Below, in pieces: positions 31,101 through 41,567 of a stretch of 64,000 nt of DNA (its first letter is position 1; each line of letters opens with the position of its first letter). Under the pieces are notes generated by a model. That model was not told the origin of the DNA. It saw only the letters and a program-made list of their open reading frames with translations, and did not search any database. The position numbers were made by a program, and so were the translations under genes. Source of the stretch: Aquilaria yunnanensis (taxonomy: Eukaryota > Streptophyta > Magnoliopsida > Malvales > Thymelaeaceae); contig CM077600.1 in NCBI GenBank assembly GCA_039654915.1, positions 39,974,492 through 40,038,491 of the forward strand, written 5' to 3'.

Positions 31101-32518
31101 TCTTTTAGGTTATTTGTGCAAGATGTCCAGTATCTAGTGGCCATATTAGAACTTCGACTAATTAATTAGCTACCATCATGTCATGTCAAATTTTATTTGC
31201 TAGGGAAGATGACAATCTCATTTCCGATTCATATCATAAATGTTTGGCACCGTGTTTGTTCAACAAAGAGGCAATCATATGCTTTGAAATATGAGAGACG
31301 TTAGTACAACCATGACCTAGTTTTATGTGTGTTAGTGTATGTGTAAAATTTAAGCCTAATAAATATTGGCTTGATTTGAAAACTTCAAATTGACATCTCT
31401 TTTTCTTTTTAAATTAGGTAATGACAAATCTCAATAAAGTCGAGACATCCTTATATTCGTTGGACGTAATAAATAGTTTGAAATAACATAATATAAGGAG
31501 CCTTGGTGAGGTCGGAAAGCAAAAAGGAAGACTACAACTATTTATAGTTGGTACAAGTTAAAATTTATGTAGAATTGATAGGTAGAGGTTACCCAATAGT
31601 AAGTTTACTAAAAAATTTTATTAGTAATAAAAACATGTGATTATTATTAAGAGTTCTGAGGTTAAATTAATTCCCAATTTCCCCTCACCTCTCTCTCCAG
31701 TATATTCGAAAAATAAAAATAAAAATAAAAATATTATAAAATTTTTAAATATTTAAATTGTAGTTGTAGGTTAACTTTGTTCTTATTGATTCATAGACTA
31801 CATACGTGCACTAATTAATAAGTTACATCAGGCGCAGCGCCACTTAGTATCAAATAGGTGCAATTGCTCTTAGTTAATTTTGGAAAAACTACACATTTTA
31901 GGTATAAACTTATGATAATTGAGTATTTTGACTACATAATTCTTTAAAATATGTACCTATTTACTCCTATTATCTTTAATATATATAGTCCTTACCCCAT
32001 TAAAAAAAATTTCTAGGTCCACCCCTCAGTTATATCGTATAATTGAATCCTGGAATGTACCCCTGAGTTACTGTGAAATGATGACTAAAAAAATAGGCCA
32101 AGTAGAAACGAAGGTTATTAAGACTGGACTTAATATTGACAACATAACACAACAATGACTAATTATTGTTGGCATAAATTAAGGTTAATTAATTGGTTGG
32201 AAGGATCGAGAATATATTAATTATATTTGCACGAATCTAAAGCCAAAGCTGGGGAAATACAAAACGAATGACAGGTAAGATCCTGGCAGCGACAATGTTA
32301 GTGTGATAATAAAAGCATGAAGCGCATGACAATTGACAACTTATATGGTCCTCATCACTTGCGAGTTGCGAGCAAATGACGATCACATACATGTCTAAAT
32401 TTTTCATTAACTTACAAGATATATATAGCTAGACCTAAGATAAGCGAGGCCACAATTTTAAGTTAAAAAAAGGCAAACTTCATTTCAAAAGTATAAAAAA
32501 TTTAGAGGGCCACAGCCA

Positions 32519-32553
<35 letters not shown>
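31101..32553. other. Intergenic, ending in an (AAT)n tract
   Basis: AT-rich without a gene. 32519-32553 is about 12 units of AAT, into which copy B inserted (the AATAA duplication lies at 32549-32553 and 49548-49552). Confidence 0.65.
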
Positions 32554-32555
<2 letters not shown>

Positions 32556-35326
32556 TGGCAACGTCGGGTTTTCGGGAGTCGCCACCAATCAGTTTTCTTA
32601 GGTCGATTGGTCACCTTATAATTGGTCTGCGAGAGTTCGGGGATCGGGAGTGCGGTTACGCTAAAACAATATTGTTATAGCGCCCAAAATTGGCACCTTA
32701 GTTGATTTTAATTTTGTTTTGCTTTGCTTTTAAATAAATTTCAGTTAATTTTCAATCTAGAATTTTTAACTGAATTAATCGGATGTGGATTTTTGGTAAT
32801 TAATTTGTATAGAATTTTATACTTCCGAACCATGGACTCTGCCGAGTCATTTGGACACGGAAGATTTGATTCCGAACCATGGACTCTGCCGAGTCACCCG
32901 GACACGGAATTTGACGAAATTTTAAATAACTTAATCCATATCGTAAATATGAATTTTTATCTTTGTGTTTATTTATATTCAATTAAAAAAAAGTTTATAT
33001 TTTCCAAACCGTAGATCCTGCCGGATCATCCGGATATGGAAATTAATAAAATTTAATTTAATTATTAAATTTTTATAGCATCAATATTTTAAAGTCTACG
33101 GTTAACTAAAATAATTTGATCCATAATTTCTAAAATTTAGAGCAATTCTTTAGATAAAATTTTTTTATTGATATTAAAAAAAATTAGAGTTTAATAAGAG
33201 ATTAAAAATTTTAATAAATTATTATTTTTTTATAACGAAGAAAATATGTATAAGTTCAAAGCACATATATTTCTTTTTAATAATATAACGTAAAAGAAAA
33301 ATCCAACTCAAAATTAAAATAAAAAATTTTATTACTTATAATAAAAAATTATTTTAATGCTAGATTTATATAATTAAATTCCTGCAATAACATATGGTTC
33401 ACGTAAAGGTAGAGTGAGCAAAACAAACAAATAAGAAAATAAAAATAAAATAAAATAAAAAAAATAATATATTAATAGACCAGACATAGTGCAGCAAGAT
33501 AATTAGTTACCAAAATTGGTTAATCACAATTTGTCCCATAATAATTAGATAAAATTACATTTTTACCCTCATATTTCAGAAATATAAACTTTACCTCTTT
33601 GCTTTTTAAGACAACTGATAGTAACTTTTTTAAAATTTTAATTTTAATGTTACGGTAGCTATATTTTTTAATTTCAATCAATTTTTAGTTAAGGGACATT
33701 TCAAATTATTAATTTTTTAATATGAAAACTACAGTATTATTGTTTATGTCAATTAACCAAAAATACCACAAAGATTGAAATTAACTGAAAATAGATAATA
33801 CAATCTAAATTAAAATTTTAGAGGTTGTTATCAAAATGTATTAAAAAGATTTAGCGGCAAACTATATATTTTTAAAATAAGAGGGGAGAAAATGTAATTT
33901 TACATAAAACCTTAAGAATAAATTGTAATTACTGCAATAAAATATGTACAAGAACGAAAAAAAAAAATTATATAGATATTTACAATTATAGCCTTATCAA
34001 TATTTAGTTACTAAAAATCACATATGGAAAGATTTCACCACGCAGTTCTTTTGATGTATAAGTATATTGCAATGTACGTATGTAGATGGTCCATATTAGT
34101 ATACAAGTATGTATGTTTCACAACAATATAAATATTTATTTATTTATTTATTTTGATATTCTGAATCATCCAAGTTTATAAAGAGAGATATTTTTTTTAT
34201 TTATATCAATGCTGATATCATTCCAGTCATGCATTAAAACCATATAAAAATAATTCCGATTATTAGAGGATCGAAACAAACCAAGGATAAACAAAGAAAG
34301 GGCAAACAATAAATATAAACAAAAAAAAACCTTGCTGTCCATGCTTAATCTGCAAAGAAAACAACGATAGTGACTTGGATGGATAAAATAAGAAAGATCA
34401 AGGATTAAACGAGGGTTTTACCCAAAAATAAATTTTGACTTCGGTCAACAAAAAAACGAAAACGCGTAAACGCGTCTGTGTTTTTTTTTCAGTCGTCTTC
34501 GTCTTCAACTTCGTTTCTGGGTTCGAATCCTCCGGCGTCGGGCGGCGTGGCGAGCTGGCTGGTGAGCGACGCGACGGCAAGGAGGGGGAAGACGGCGAGG
34601 CGGCGTGACGGTGAGGCGAGGAGACGGTGGTGTATCGGCAGGGGCTGGAGCGACGTCGGAGGGAGGGCTAGGCACGGTGGCTTGAGCGGCTGGACAAAGG
34701 AAGGAGGTGTGCATGATGGACTCGGAGCGACGCGACGGTGAGAGGTCGCGATGGAAGCGGGCGGCCAGAGATGGAGGCCTGGGTTTGAGAGGAGAGAGAG
34801 AGAGCCGAGAGCTGGGAGTCCGAGGGAGAGGAGAGAGAGCGAGGGCTGAGAGAGATAGAGGGAGTGGGAGAGCTCGTGATTCTTGAGAGAGAGAGAGGCC
34901 GGGAGCTGGGAGAGTTGAGGCGAGAGAGAGGTGAAGAGGAAGAGTAAGGGAGAGCTTCTGTTGGTGGTGAGAGAGCTAGATTCAAGGCCAGGGGAGAGAG
35001 GAGAGAGGGGTTAGCTTTTTTTTTGTGTATCCCAGAGAGTGAGATCGAGAGCAGATAAGAAGGGGGGAGAGAAGATTCTGGAGAGGGCGAGAAGAGAGAG
35101 ACGTGTGGGAGTGAAAGAAGATTTTTTTTTTTTTTTAATTACATACATATAGATATTTATATATTATTTTTAACTAACCTTAAAATGTCCCCATAAGCTA
35201 TTTAATAATATTAATTAATTAATTAACAATAATAATTAATTTAATTAATTAATCTCTTTTTTTTTTATAAATTAATAATTTTATTTACTTTATTTTTTAA
35301 GAGTCGGACGAAATTGAGTGTCAACA
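32554..35326 (-). repeat. 3' LTR of copy B (2773 bp)
   Basis: TG...CA ends on the minus strand, beginning TGTTGACACTCAATTTCGTC and ending GTTGCCACA. The outer ~450 bp on the GCCACA side, including motifs with GGACTCTGCCGAGTC (32830-32900), match copies A and C. The interior (about 33060-35290) is unrelated to theirs and includes a GC-rich, CT-repeat leader-like block (34480-35125). Confidence 0.93.
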
Positions 35327-35340
35327 GCTGCCCCCCTTTG
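35327..35340 (-). other. Polypurine tract of copy B
   Basis: Minus strand CAAAGGGGGGCAGC abuts the 3' LTR and would prime plus-strand DNA synthesis. A 10-bp inverted repeat CTTTGCATGC / GCATGCAAAG (35336-35370) overlaps it. Confidence 0.8.
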
Positions 35341-35434
35341 CATGCTTCATGGGACATGATGCATGCAAAGTTGTTATCAAATTTCGTCCGACTTAGCTAG
35401 GCATTGAGAACCTTCTCGCCGCCTAAATCATGTG

Positions 35435-37170
35435 GTTAAGGAAAATTTTTTTAGAGCCTCTGCGATAAGAACTCTCTCCTATCGTTGAAGGGAAAATTTG
35501 ATTGAATGAGGTTAAGGGTCCTACCTTAGAATCTCGACGATAGGAACTCTCCTATCGTTTGAAGGAAAATTGATGATTTTGAGGTTAAGGGTCCTACCTT
35601 AGAACCTCGACGATAGGAACTCTCCTATCGTTTGAAGTAAAATTGATTGTTTTGAGGTTAAGGGTCCTACCTGAGAACCTCGACGATAGGAACTCTCCTA
35701 TCGTTTGAAGGAAAATTGATGATTTTGAGGTTAAGGGTCCTACCTTAGAACCTCGACGATAGGAACTCTCCTATCGTTTGAAGGAAAATTGATGATTTTG
35801 AGGTTAAGGGCCCTACCTTAGAACCTTGACGATAGGAACTCTCCTATCGTTTGAAGGAAAATTGATTGTTTTGAGGTTAAGGGTCCTACCTTAGAACCTC
35901 GACGATAGGAACTCTCCTATCGTTTGAAGGAAAATTGATTGTTTTGAGGTTAAGGGTCCTACCTTAGAACCTCGACGATAGGAACTCTCCTATCATTTGA
36001 AGGAAAAATTGATGATTTTGAGGTTAAGGGTCCTACCTTAGAACCTCGACGATAGGAACTCTCCTATCGTTTGAAGGAAAATTGATGATTTTGAGGTTAA
36101 GGGTCCTACCTTAGAACCTCGACGACAGGAACTCTCCTATCGTTTGAAGGAAAATTGTTTGAATGAGGTTAAGGGTCCTACCTTAGAACCTCGACGATAG
36201 GAACTCTCCTATCGTTTGAAGGAAAATTGATGATTTTGAGGTTAAGGGCCCTACCTTAGAACCTTGACGATAGGAACTCTCCTATCGTTTGAAGGAAAAT
36301 TGATTGTTTTGAGGTTAAGGGTCCTACCTTAGAACCTCGACGATAGGAACTCTCCTATCGTTTGAATGAAAATTGTTTGAATGAGGTTAAGGGTCCTACC
36401 TTAGAACCTCGACGATAGGAACTCTCCTATCGTTTGAAGGAAAATTGATGATTTTGAGGTTAAGGGCCCTACCTTAGAACCTCGACGATAGGAACTCTCC
36501 TATCGTTTGAAGGAAAATTGATTGTTTTGAGGTTAAGGGTCCTACCTTAGAACCTCGACGATAGGAACTCTCCTATCGTTTGAAGGAAAAATTGATGATT
36601 TTGAGGTTAAGGGTCCTACCTTAGAACCTCGACGATAGGAACTCTCCTATCGTTTGAAGGAAAATTGATGATTTTGAGGTTAAGGGTCCTACCTTAGAAC
36701 CTCGACGACAGGAACTCTCCTATCGTTTGAAGGAAAATTGTTTGAATGAGGTTAAGGGTCCTACCTTAGAACCTCGACGATAGGAACTCTCCTATCGTTT
36801 GAAGGAAAATTGATGATTTTAAGGTTAAGGGCCCTACCTTAGAACCTCGACGATAGGAACTCTCCTATCGTTTGAAGGAAAATTGATGATTTTGAGGTTA
36901 AGGGTCCTACCTTAGAACCTCGACGATAGGAACTCTCCTATCGTTTGAAGGAAAATTGTTTGAATGAGGTTAAGGGTCCTGCCTTAGAACCTCGACGATA
37001 GGAACTCTCCTATCGTTTGAAGGAAAATTGATGATTTTGAGGTTAAGGGTCCTACCTTAGAACCTCGACGATAGGAACTCTCCTATCGTTTGAAGGAAAA
37101 TTGATTGTTTTGAGGTTAAGGGTCCTACCTTAGAACCTCAACGATAGGAACTCTCCTATCGTTTGAAGGA
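35435..37170. repeat. 73-bp satellite, each unit with an 8-bp hairpin
   Basis: About two dozen tandem units carrying GAGGTTAAGGGTCCTACC, TTAGAACCTCGACGATAGGA and TCCTATCGTTTGAAGG. CGATAGGA-ACTC-TCCTATCG forms a perfect stem-loop in nearly every unit (a few have one mismatch, e.g. GACAGGA). It lies in the element's 3' region, between the other satellite and the polypurine tract. Confidence 0.93.
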
Positions 37171-38255
37171 AAATTGATGGATGTCGAGGTAAAGGTTCCA
37201 TCCTTAAAACCTCGAATTGATTGATTGATCTCGAGGCAAAGGTTCCATCCTTAAAACCTCGGATTGATTGATTGATTTCGAGGCAAAGGTTCCATCCTTA
37301 AAACCCCGATGATGAAAATTGATTTTGAGGCAAAGGTTTCATCCTTAAAACCTCAGATTGATTGATTGATGTCGAGGCAAAGGTTCCATCCTTAAAACCT
37401 CGGATTGATAATTGATCTCGAGGCAAAGGTTCCATCCTTAAAACCCCGGATTGATTGATTGATCTCGAGGCAAAGGTTCTATTCTTAAAACCTCGGATTG
37501 ATTGATTGATTTCGAGGTAAAGGTTTCATCCTTAAAACCTCGAATTGATTGATTGGTCTCGAGACAAAGGTTCCATCCTTAAAACCTCGGATTGATTGAT
37601 TGATTTCGAGGCAAAGGTTCCATCCTTAAAACCTCGAATTGATTGATTGGTCTCGAGGCAAAGGTTCCATCCTTAAAACCTCGGATTGATTGATTGATTT
37701 CGAGGCAAAGGTTCCATCCTTAAAACCTCGGATTGAAAATTGATTGTTTTCGAGGCAAAGGTTCCATCCTTAAAACCCCGATGAAAATTGATTGTTTTCG
37801 AGGCAAAGGTTCCATCCTTAAAACCCCGATGATGAAAATTGATTATTTTTGAGGCAAAGGTTCCATCCTTAAAACCCCGATGGTGAAAATTGATTATTTT
37901 CGAGGCAAAGGTTCCATCCTTAAAACCCCGATGATGAAAATTGATTGTTCTTCGAGGCAAAGGTTCCATCCTTAAAACCCCGATGATGAAAATTGATTGT
38001 TTTCGAGGCAAAGGTTCCATCCTTAAAACCCCGATGATGAAAATTGATTATTTTCGAGGCAAAGGTTCCATCCTTAAAACCCCGATGGTGAAAATTGATT
38101 ATTTTCGAGGCAAAGGTTCCATCCTTAAAACCCCGATGAAAATTGATTGTTTTCGAGGCAAAGGTTCCATCCTTAAAACCTCGATGATGAAAATTGATTT
38201 TTTTCGAGGCAAAGGTTCCATCCTTAAAACCCCGATGATGAAAATTGATTATGAT
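37171..38255. repeat. 47-51-bp satellite array, copy B
   Basis: About 22 units sharing GGCAAAGGTTCCATCCTTAA. Those near 37200-37730 use a GATTGATTGATT spacer (47 bp), while 37740-38255 use GATGATGAAAATTGATT (51 bp), the type seen at 1-470 in copy A. Confidence 0.92.
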
Positions 38256-38790
38256 TGTGGAGAAAAACTCTTTCCTCCTTTTTAAGTACCTCAGACAATC
38301 GAAGTTGAAATGTTCTATTCGGAAGTGTGAATTTTCATAATAGGTGAGTGCAGAAATTTATACTTCGATAAGATGAGTGAATCTTGATGATGACAATAAC
38401 ACTAACAAATTATGTAGAGGGAACGGATGTTTGGAATCAATATCCAAGGTTCATATAATATTTTCTTCAGTAAATATAGATTCCCTTGTGAGATATGTCA
38501 TCCGAATAAGGTTAAAACTTAACTACCCCAAAATGTTATGCCTAGTAGACCTAATAGGATGCGTCTCAAGAGTAAAAAAAATTACTCTTTACTCAGCCAT
38601 TCCATCCTAAAGGCGTTGTCCTATGGTTTTAATATCAGCATGGACGAAGCTATATTATAAAAAAAGAAATTCCCTGAAAAGAAAAACTGAAACGCGAAAG
38701 AAAATGCTGATAATAAAACTAAAGGACAAGAAAAACGGATCAGATCGCTTCTTTCTTCCACAATACTTCAAAAGGGTGAGTAGAGGACCA
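38256..38790. other. Spacer between satellite and LOG (copy B)
   Basis: Orthologous to 471-1019 of copy A. No gene seen. Confidence 0.6.
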
Positions 38791-39507
38791 TTATGGGAGT
38801 GAACTGGTCGGGAAAGACTGTCGTGTCCAGTCTATCTGAATCATTGCTGGATCTGGTTCAGGAACAAAAGCTTGTATTTTATCTAGCAATTCTTCAGCAG
38901 TTGTTGCGGATATTATGATTCGCCGTGCCACTCTTGATATGAAATTCTTCTGCATAGCATAATCCATAAAAGCTATCAGACCTGTAAAGAAATTGTTAAT
39001 ATTCAATAGCCCAATAGGTTTCTTATGCAAATTAAGTTGGGCCATGGAAGCGATTTGGAAGATTTCTCCTAATGTATCAAAACCGCCGGGTAAAGCGATG
39101 AAAGCATCAGCATTTAAAAGCATTTGTAGCACACGTTCTTGAAGATTTTTGACCACTAGCTCCTCTCCGATCGTGCCCCCAGAAATAAACTTCAAAGGTC
39201 CAGGGATGATGCCCAAAACTTGACTTCCTCCTAAAGATGCTGCTGATGCTACACCTCCCATTAATCCGACACTACCTCCTCCATAAACTAAATGTATTTT
39301 TCGCTCAGCTAATACTCTACCCAAATGGTTGGATGCCTTTAAATACTCTTCATCTTTTCCAGGAAAAGCCCCAGAAAATACACAAATACTTCGGGATTTA
39401 CGAGTTGGGGTTTTCTCCATTCCTATCCTTATCCTTGTGAGAAAAGAGGATATATTTATAGAAATGAAGAGATAAGGTAATAATTTTATTTTCAAGAGTG
39501 GATACAT
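38791..39507 (-). CDS. LOG-like cytokinin riboside 5'-monophosphate phosphoribohydrolase, intronless, full frame (copy B)
   Basis: Longest frame 238 residues; the LOG domain probably starts at Met30 (39420), after which length fits the ~200-aa plant enzyme. A Rossmann-type fold with [11 protein letters not shown] (75-85), GTIGEELVVKNLQERVLQML (Arg125 at the conserved arginine position) and the signature at 140-148, which reads PGGFDTLGE: the conserved second-half Gly is Asp144. Glu148 is kept. Family enzymes cleave cytokinin nucleotides to free bases in the cytosol; the G to D change may impair this copy. The C-terminal EPDPAMIQIDW is typical of a divergent plant LOG clade, so the donor was a plant gene. 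Absence of introns indicates cDNA capture. A TATA box lies 31-40 nt before Met30. Confidence 0.88.
   Translation of the reverse strand: MYPLLKIKLLPYLFISINISSFLTRIRIGMEKTPTRKSRSICVFSGAFPGKDEEYLKASNHLGRVLAERKIHLVYGGGSVGLMGGVASAASLGGSQVLGIIPGPLKFISGGTIGEELVVKNLQERVLQMLLNADAFIALPGGFDTLGEIFQIASMAQLNLHKKPIGLLNINNFFTGLIAFMDYAMQKNFISRVARRIIISATTAEELLDKIQAFVPEPDPAMIQIDWTRQSFPTSSLP
39451..39460 (-). promoter_or_regulatory. TATA-like box of LOG (copy B)
   Basis: Minus strand TATAAATATA upstream of Met30, downstream of the 87-bp repeats. Confidence 0.5.
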
Positions 39508-39514
39508 TATTGCC

Positions 39515-39965
39515 AGCTATACACAGTAGTCACGAGTATGACTCTGGTCAGGTATGGGTACACTATCGTTAAAAGAGGAGGAAAATTTTCAAAATAGCTG
39601 CTAGCATGTACAGTAGTCACTACTGTAGCTTACGTCAGGAGTAGGTACGTGATTGTTGGAAGGGAAGGAAAATTTCAAAAGTGGCAGCTATATACAGTAG
39701 TCCGTGTCAGGAGTGGGTACATTATTGCCAAAGGGGAGGAAAATTTCAAAAGCGACAGCTAGCACGTACAGTAATCGTAACTATGGCTCATGTCAGGAGT
39801 GGATACATTATCGCTGAAAGGGGAGGAAAATTTCAAAAGCGACAGCTAGTACGTACAGTAATCGTGACTTTGGTTCACGTCAGGAGTGGATACATTATTA
39901 CCAAAAGGGGAGGAAAATTTCAAAAGCGACAGCTAGCACGTACAGTAATCGTGACTTTGATCCTC
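39515..39965. repeat. ~87-bp tandem repeats upstream of LOG (copy B)
   Basis: Five units with GACAGCTAGCACGTACAGTA, ATCGTGACTTTGGTTCACGT and GGGGAGGAAAATTTC. They lie between NABP3 and the LOG TATA box and resemble the region in front of NABP2 (63860-63960 in C). Candidate amplified upstream regulatory module. Confidence 0.78.
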
Positions 39966-40007
39966 GTCTTCCACTGGCTTTGCGTCCAGTAATGGCTTCA
40001 ATGCTTT

Positions 40008-40556
40008 CTATGAATCGGTGATTTGCATCTCATCTAGCTTTCTCACAAACTGGCAAACAGGGTCGTTTAGGGTCAGATTCCCAAGACTGTAACGATCTCG
40101 TTCTTTTTGGAAAATTATCCATAATCCAACAACCTCAAATTGCACTATTCCGCAAGAATGCGCTTCAAGAACCTCTCGAATATCTTCTAGAGATTCCTTA
40201 CGCAAGCCATTCTTAATGAATCTTATTCTATCATTACGATTTCTGGTGATCACTCCTGGAGCACGACATTTATTGCCGCAAATCCACCATCCACAATTAT
40301 GACAAACGCCTAGCCTCTTTGCTCTTCTTTTTTTGGCATAAGCGCTTTTACCAAAGCCGGGCATACGGGGAAAGAACGCTTCGGGAACTTCACCAGCTGA
40401 ACGAACCTTAGCTTCAATTAGCCACCGCACATTATCAGGAATGCCTTTGTGCATAAATACTCTGAATCGTTCACATCTATCTTGATAAATCTTTTTAAGA
40501 ACATTTATTGGGAAGGAAGGAAAATACTTTCGTAGGGCGGAAAGAGATGACTCCAT
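40008..40556 (-). CDS. NABP3: betaflexivirus-NABP-like C4 zinc-finger protein, intact (copy B)
   Basis: 182 residues from the MESSLSALRKYF start; an in-frame ATG five codons upstream (40571) is less likely because NABP1 and NABP2 start at the homologous downstream ATG. GKSAYAKKRRAKRLGVC runs into finger CHNCGWWICGNKC, then NRNDRIRFIKNGLRKESLED. It is the only full-length NABP3 in the window. Its central ~200 bp are almost identical to NABP2 of the same element (41080-41275), which points to recent gene conversion. Function is predicted nucleic-acid binding only. Confidence 0.75.
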   Translation of the reverse strand: MESSLSALRKYFPSFPINVLKKIYQDRCERFRVFMHKGIPDNVRWLIEAKVRSAGEVPEAFFPRMPGFGKSAYAKKRRAKRLGVCHNCGWWICGNKCRAPGVITRNRNDRIRFIKNGLRKESLEDIREVLEAHSCGIVQFEVVGLWIIFQKERDRYSLGNLTLNDPVCQFVRKLDEMQITDS

Positions 40557-40615
40557 TGATAAAGGAGGCAAAGAAAGAAATTAGTGATTGTAGGAAACGA
40601 AAATAACTAACACAT

Positions 40616-40660
40616 ATTTATAGTGATGAAAGGGATAATGTGTTAATTACACTTACAAAA
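40616..40660 (-). promoter_or_regulatory. TATA box and shared upstream module of NABP3 (copy B)
   Basis: Minus strand CACTATAAATATGTG preceded by ACATTATCCCTTTCATC, the module also found before NABP2. Confidence 0.65.
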
Positions 40661-40772
40661 GCAAGTACATTATTGTCAAAAGAAAAGACAAATGACAGCT
40701 TATATGTACAGCAATCATGACTGTGGCTCTCATTTTCCACTAGTTTATGTCTAGTAACGGCTTCAATGCCTT

Positions 40773-41321
40773 CTATAAGTCGGGGATTTGCTTCCCATCC
40801 AGTTTTCTCACAAACTGGCAAACAGGGTCATTAAAAGTTAGATTTCCAAGACTGTAACGATCCTGTTCTTTACGGAAAGTCCACCATAAATTCATAATTT
40901 CCCATTGCACTATTTCACAAGAATGTGTTTCAAAAGTTAATAGGATATCATCCAAAGATTCCTTACGCAGGCCATTCTTGATGAATTTTCTTTTATCTTC
41001 ATGATTTCTGGAGATGTATCCTAAAAAGCGACATTTAGTATTACAATTCCATCGTCCACATTTATGACAGACACCTAGCCTCTTTGCTCTTCGCTTTTTG
41101 GCATAAGCGCTTTTACCAAAGCCGGGCATACGGGGAAAGAACGCTTCTGGAACTTCACCAGCTGAACGAACCTTAGCTTCAATTAGCCACCGCACATTAT
41201 CAGGAATGCCTTTGTGCATAAATACTCTGAATCGTTCACATCTAGCTTGATAAATCTTTTTAAGAACATTTATTGGAAGGGAAGGAAAGTATTTTCGCAG
41301 TGCAGAAAGAGTAGAATCCAT
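40773..41321 (-). CDS. NABP2: betaflexivirus-NABP-like C4 zinc-finger protein, intact (copy B)
   Basis: 182 residues. Same layout as the other paralogues: YFPSLPINVLKKIY, GKSAYAKKRRAKRLGVC, finger CHKCGRWNCNTKC, KFIKNGLRKESLDD. Residues about 17-86 are nearly those of NABP3 in this element and unlike NABP2 of copy A, while both ends stay NABP2-like, so this gene is a mosaic. The 3' end overlaps a second frame (40618-40821) that begins PVCEKTGWEANPRLIE and is also open behind other paralogues. Predicted small basic nucleic-acid-binding protein; virus origin inferred. Confidence 0.75.
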   Translation of the reverse strand: MDSTLSALRKYFPSLPINVLKKIYQARCERFRVFMHKGIPDNVRWLIEAKVRSAGEVPEAFFPRMPGFGKSAYAKKRRAKRLGVCHKCGRWNCNTKCRFLGYISRNHEDKRKFIKNGLRKESLDDILLTFETHSCEIVQWEIMNLWWTFRKEQDRYSLGNLTFNDPVCQFVRKLDGKQIPDL

Positions 41322-41401
41322 TGATGAGAGAAGAATTTGAGAGAAGAGGGAAATTAATCAGTTATTGTAGGAGACTGGAATAACCGACTGGAAGAACATG
41401 C

Positions 41402-41445
41402 ATTTATAGCGATGAAATGGATAACGTGTCGATTACACTTACGGG
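41402..41445 (-). promoter_or_regulatory. TATA box and shared upstream module of NABP2 (copy B)
   Basis: Minus strand GCTATAAATGCATG, with TCGACACGTTATCCATTTC immediately upstream. Confidence 0.65.
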
Positions 41446-41567
41446 AGCAAATACGTTATTAAAAGAAAAATGGAAAATTTTAAATATGATAAATTGTATG
41501 TACAGTGATTGTGACTGTGGCTCACATCTTCCACTGGTTTTACGTCCAGTAATGGGATTAACGGCTT

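Noticed and set aside
34478..34985. Arg/Gly- and Ser/Pro-rich frames in the LTRs of copy B
   Set aside because: They lie in the GC- and CT-repeat leader-like block of U3/R, are open on both strands because of composition, and have no domain.
35435..38255. CRISPR-like array of regular repeats
   Set aside because: Units are contiguous satellite repeats with no unique spacers, in a plant retrotransposon.
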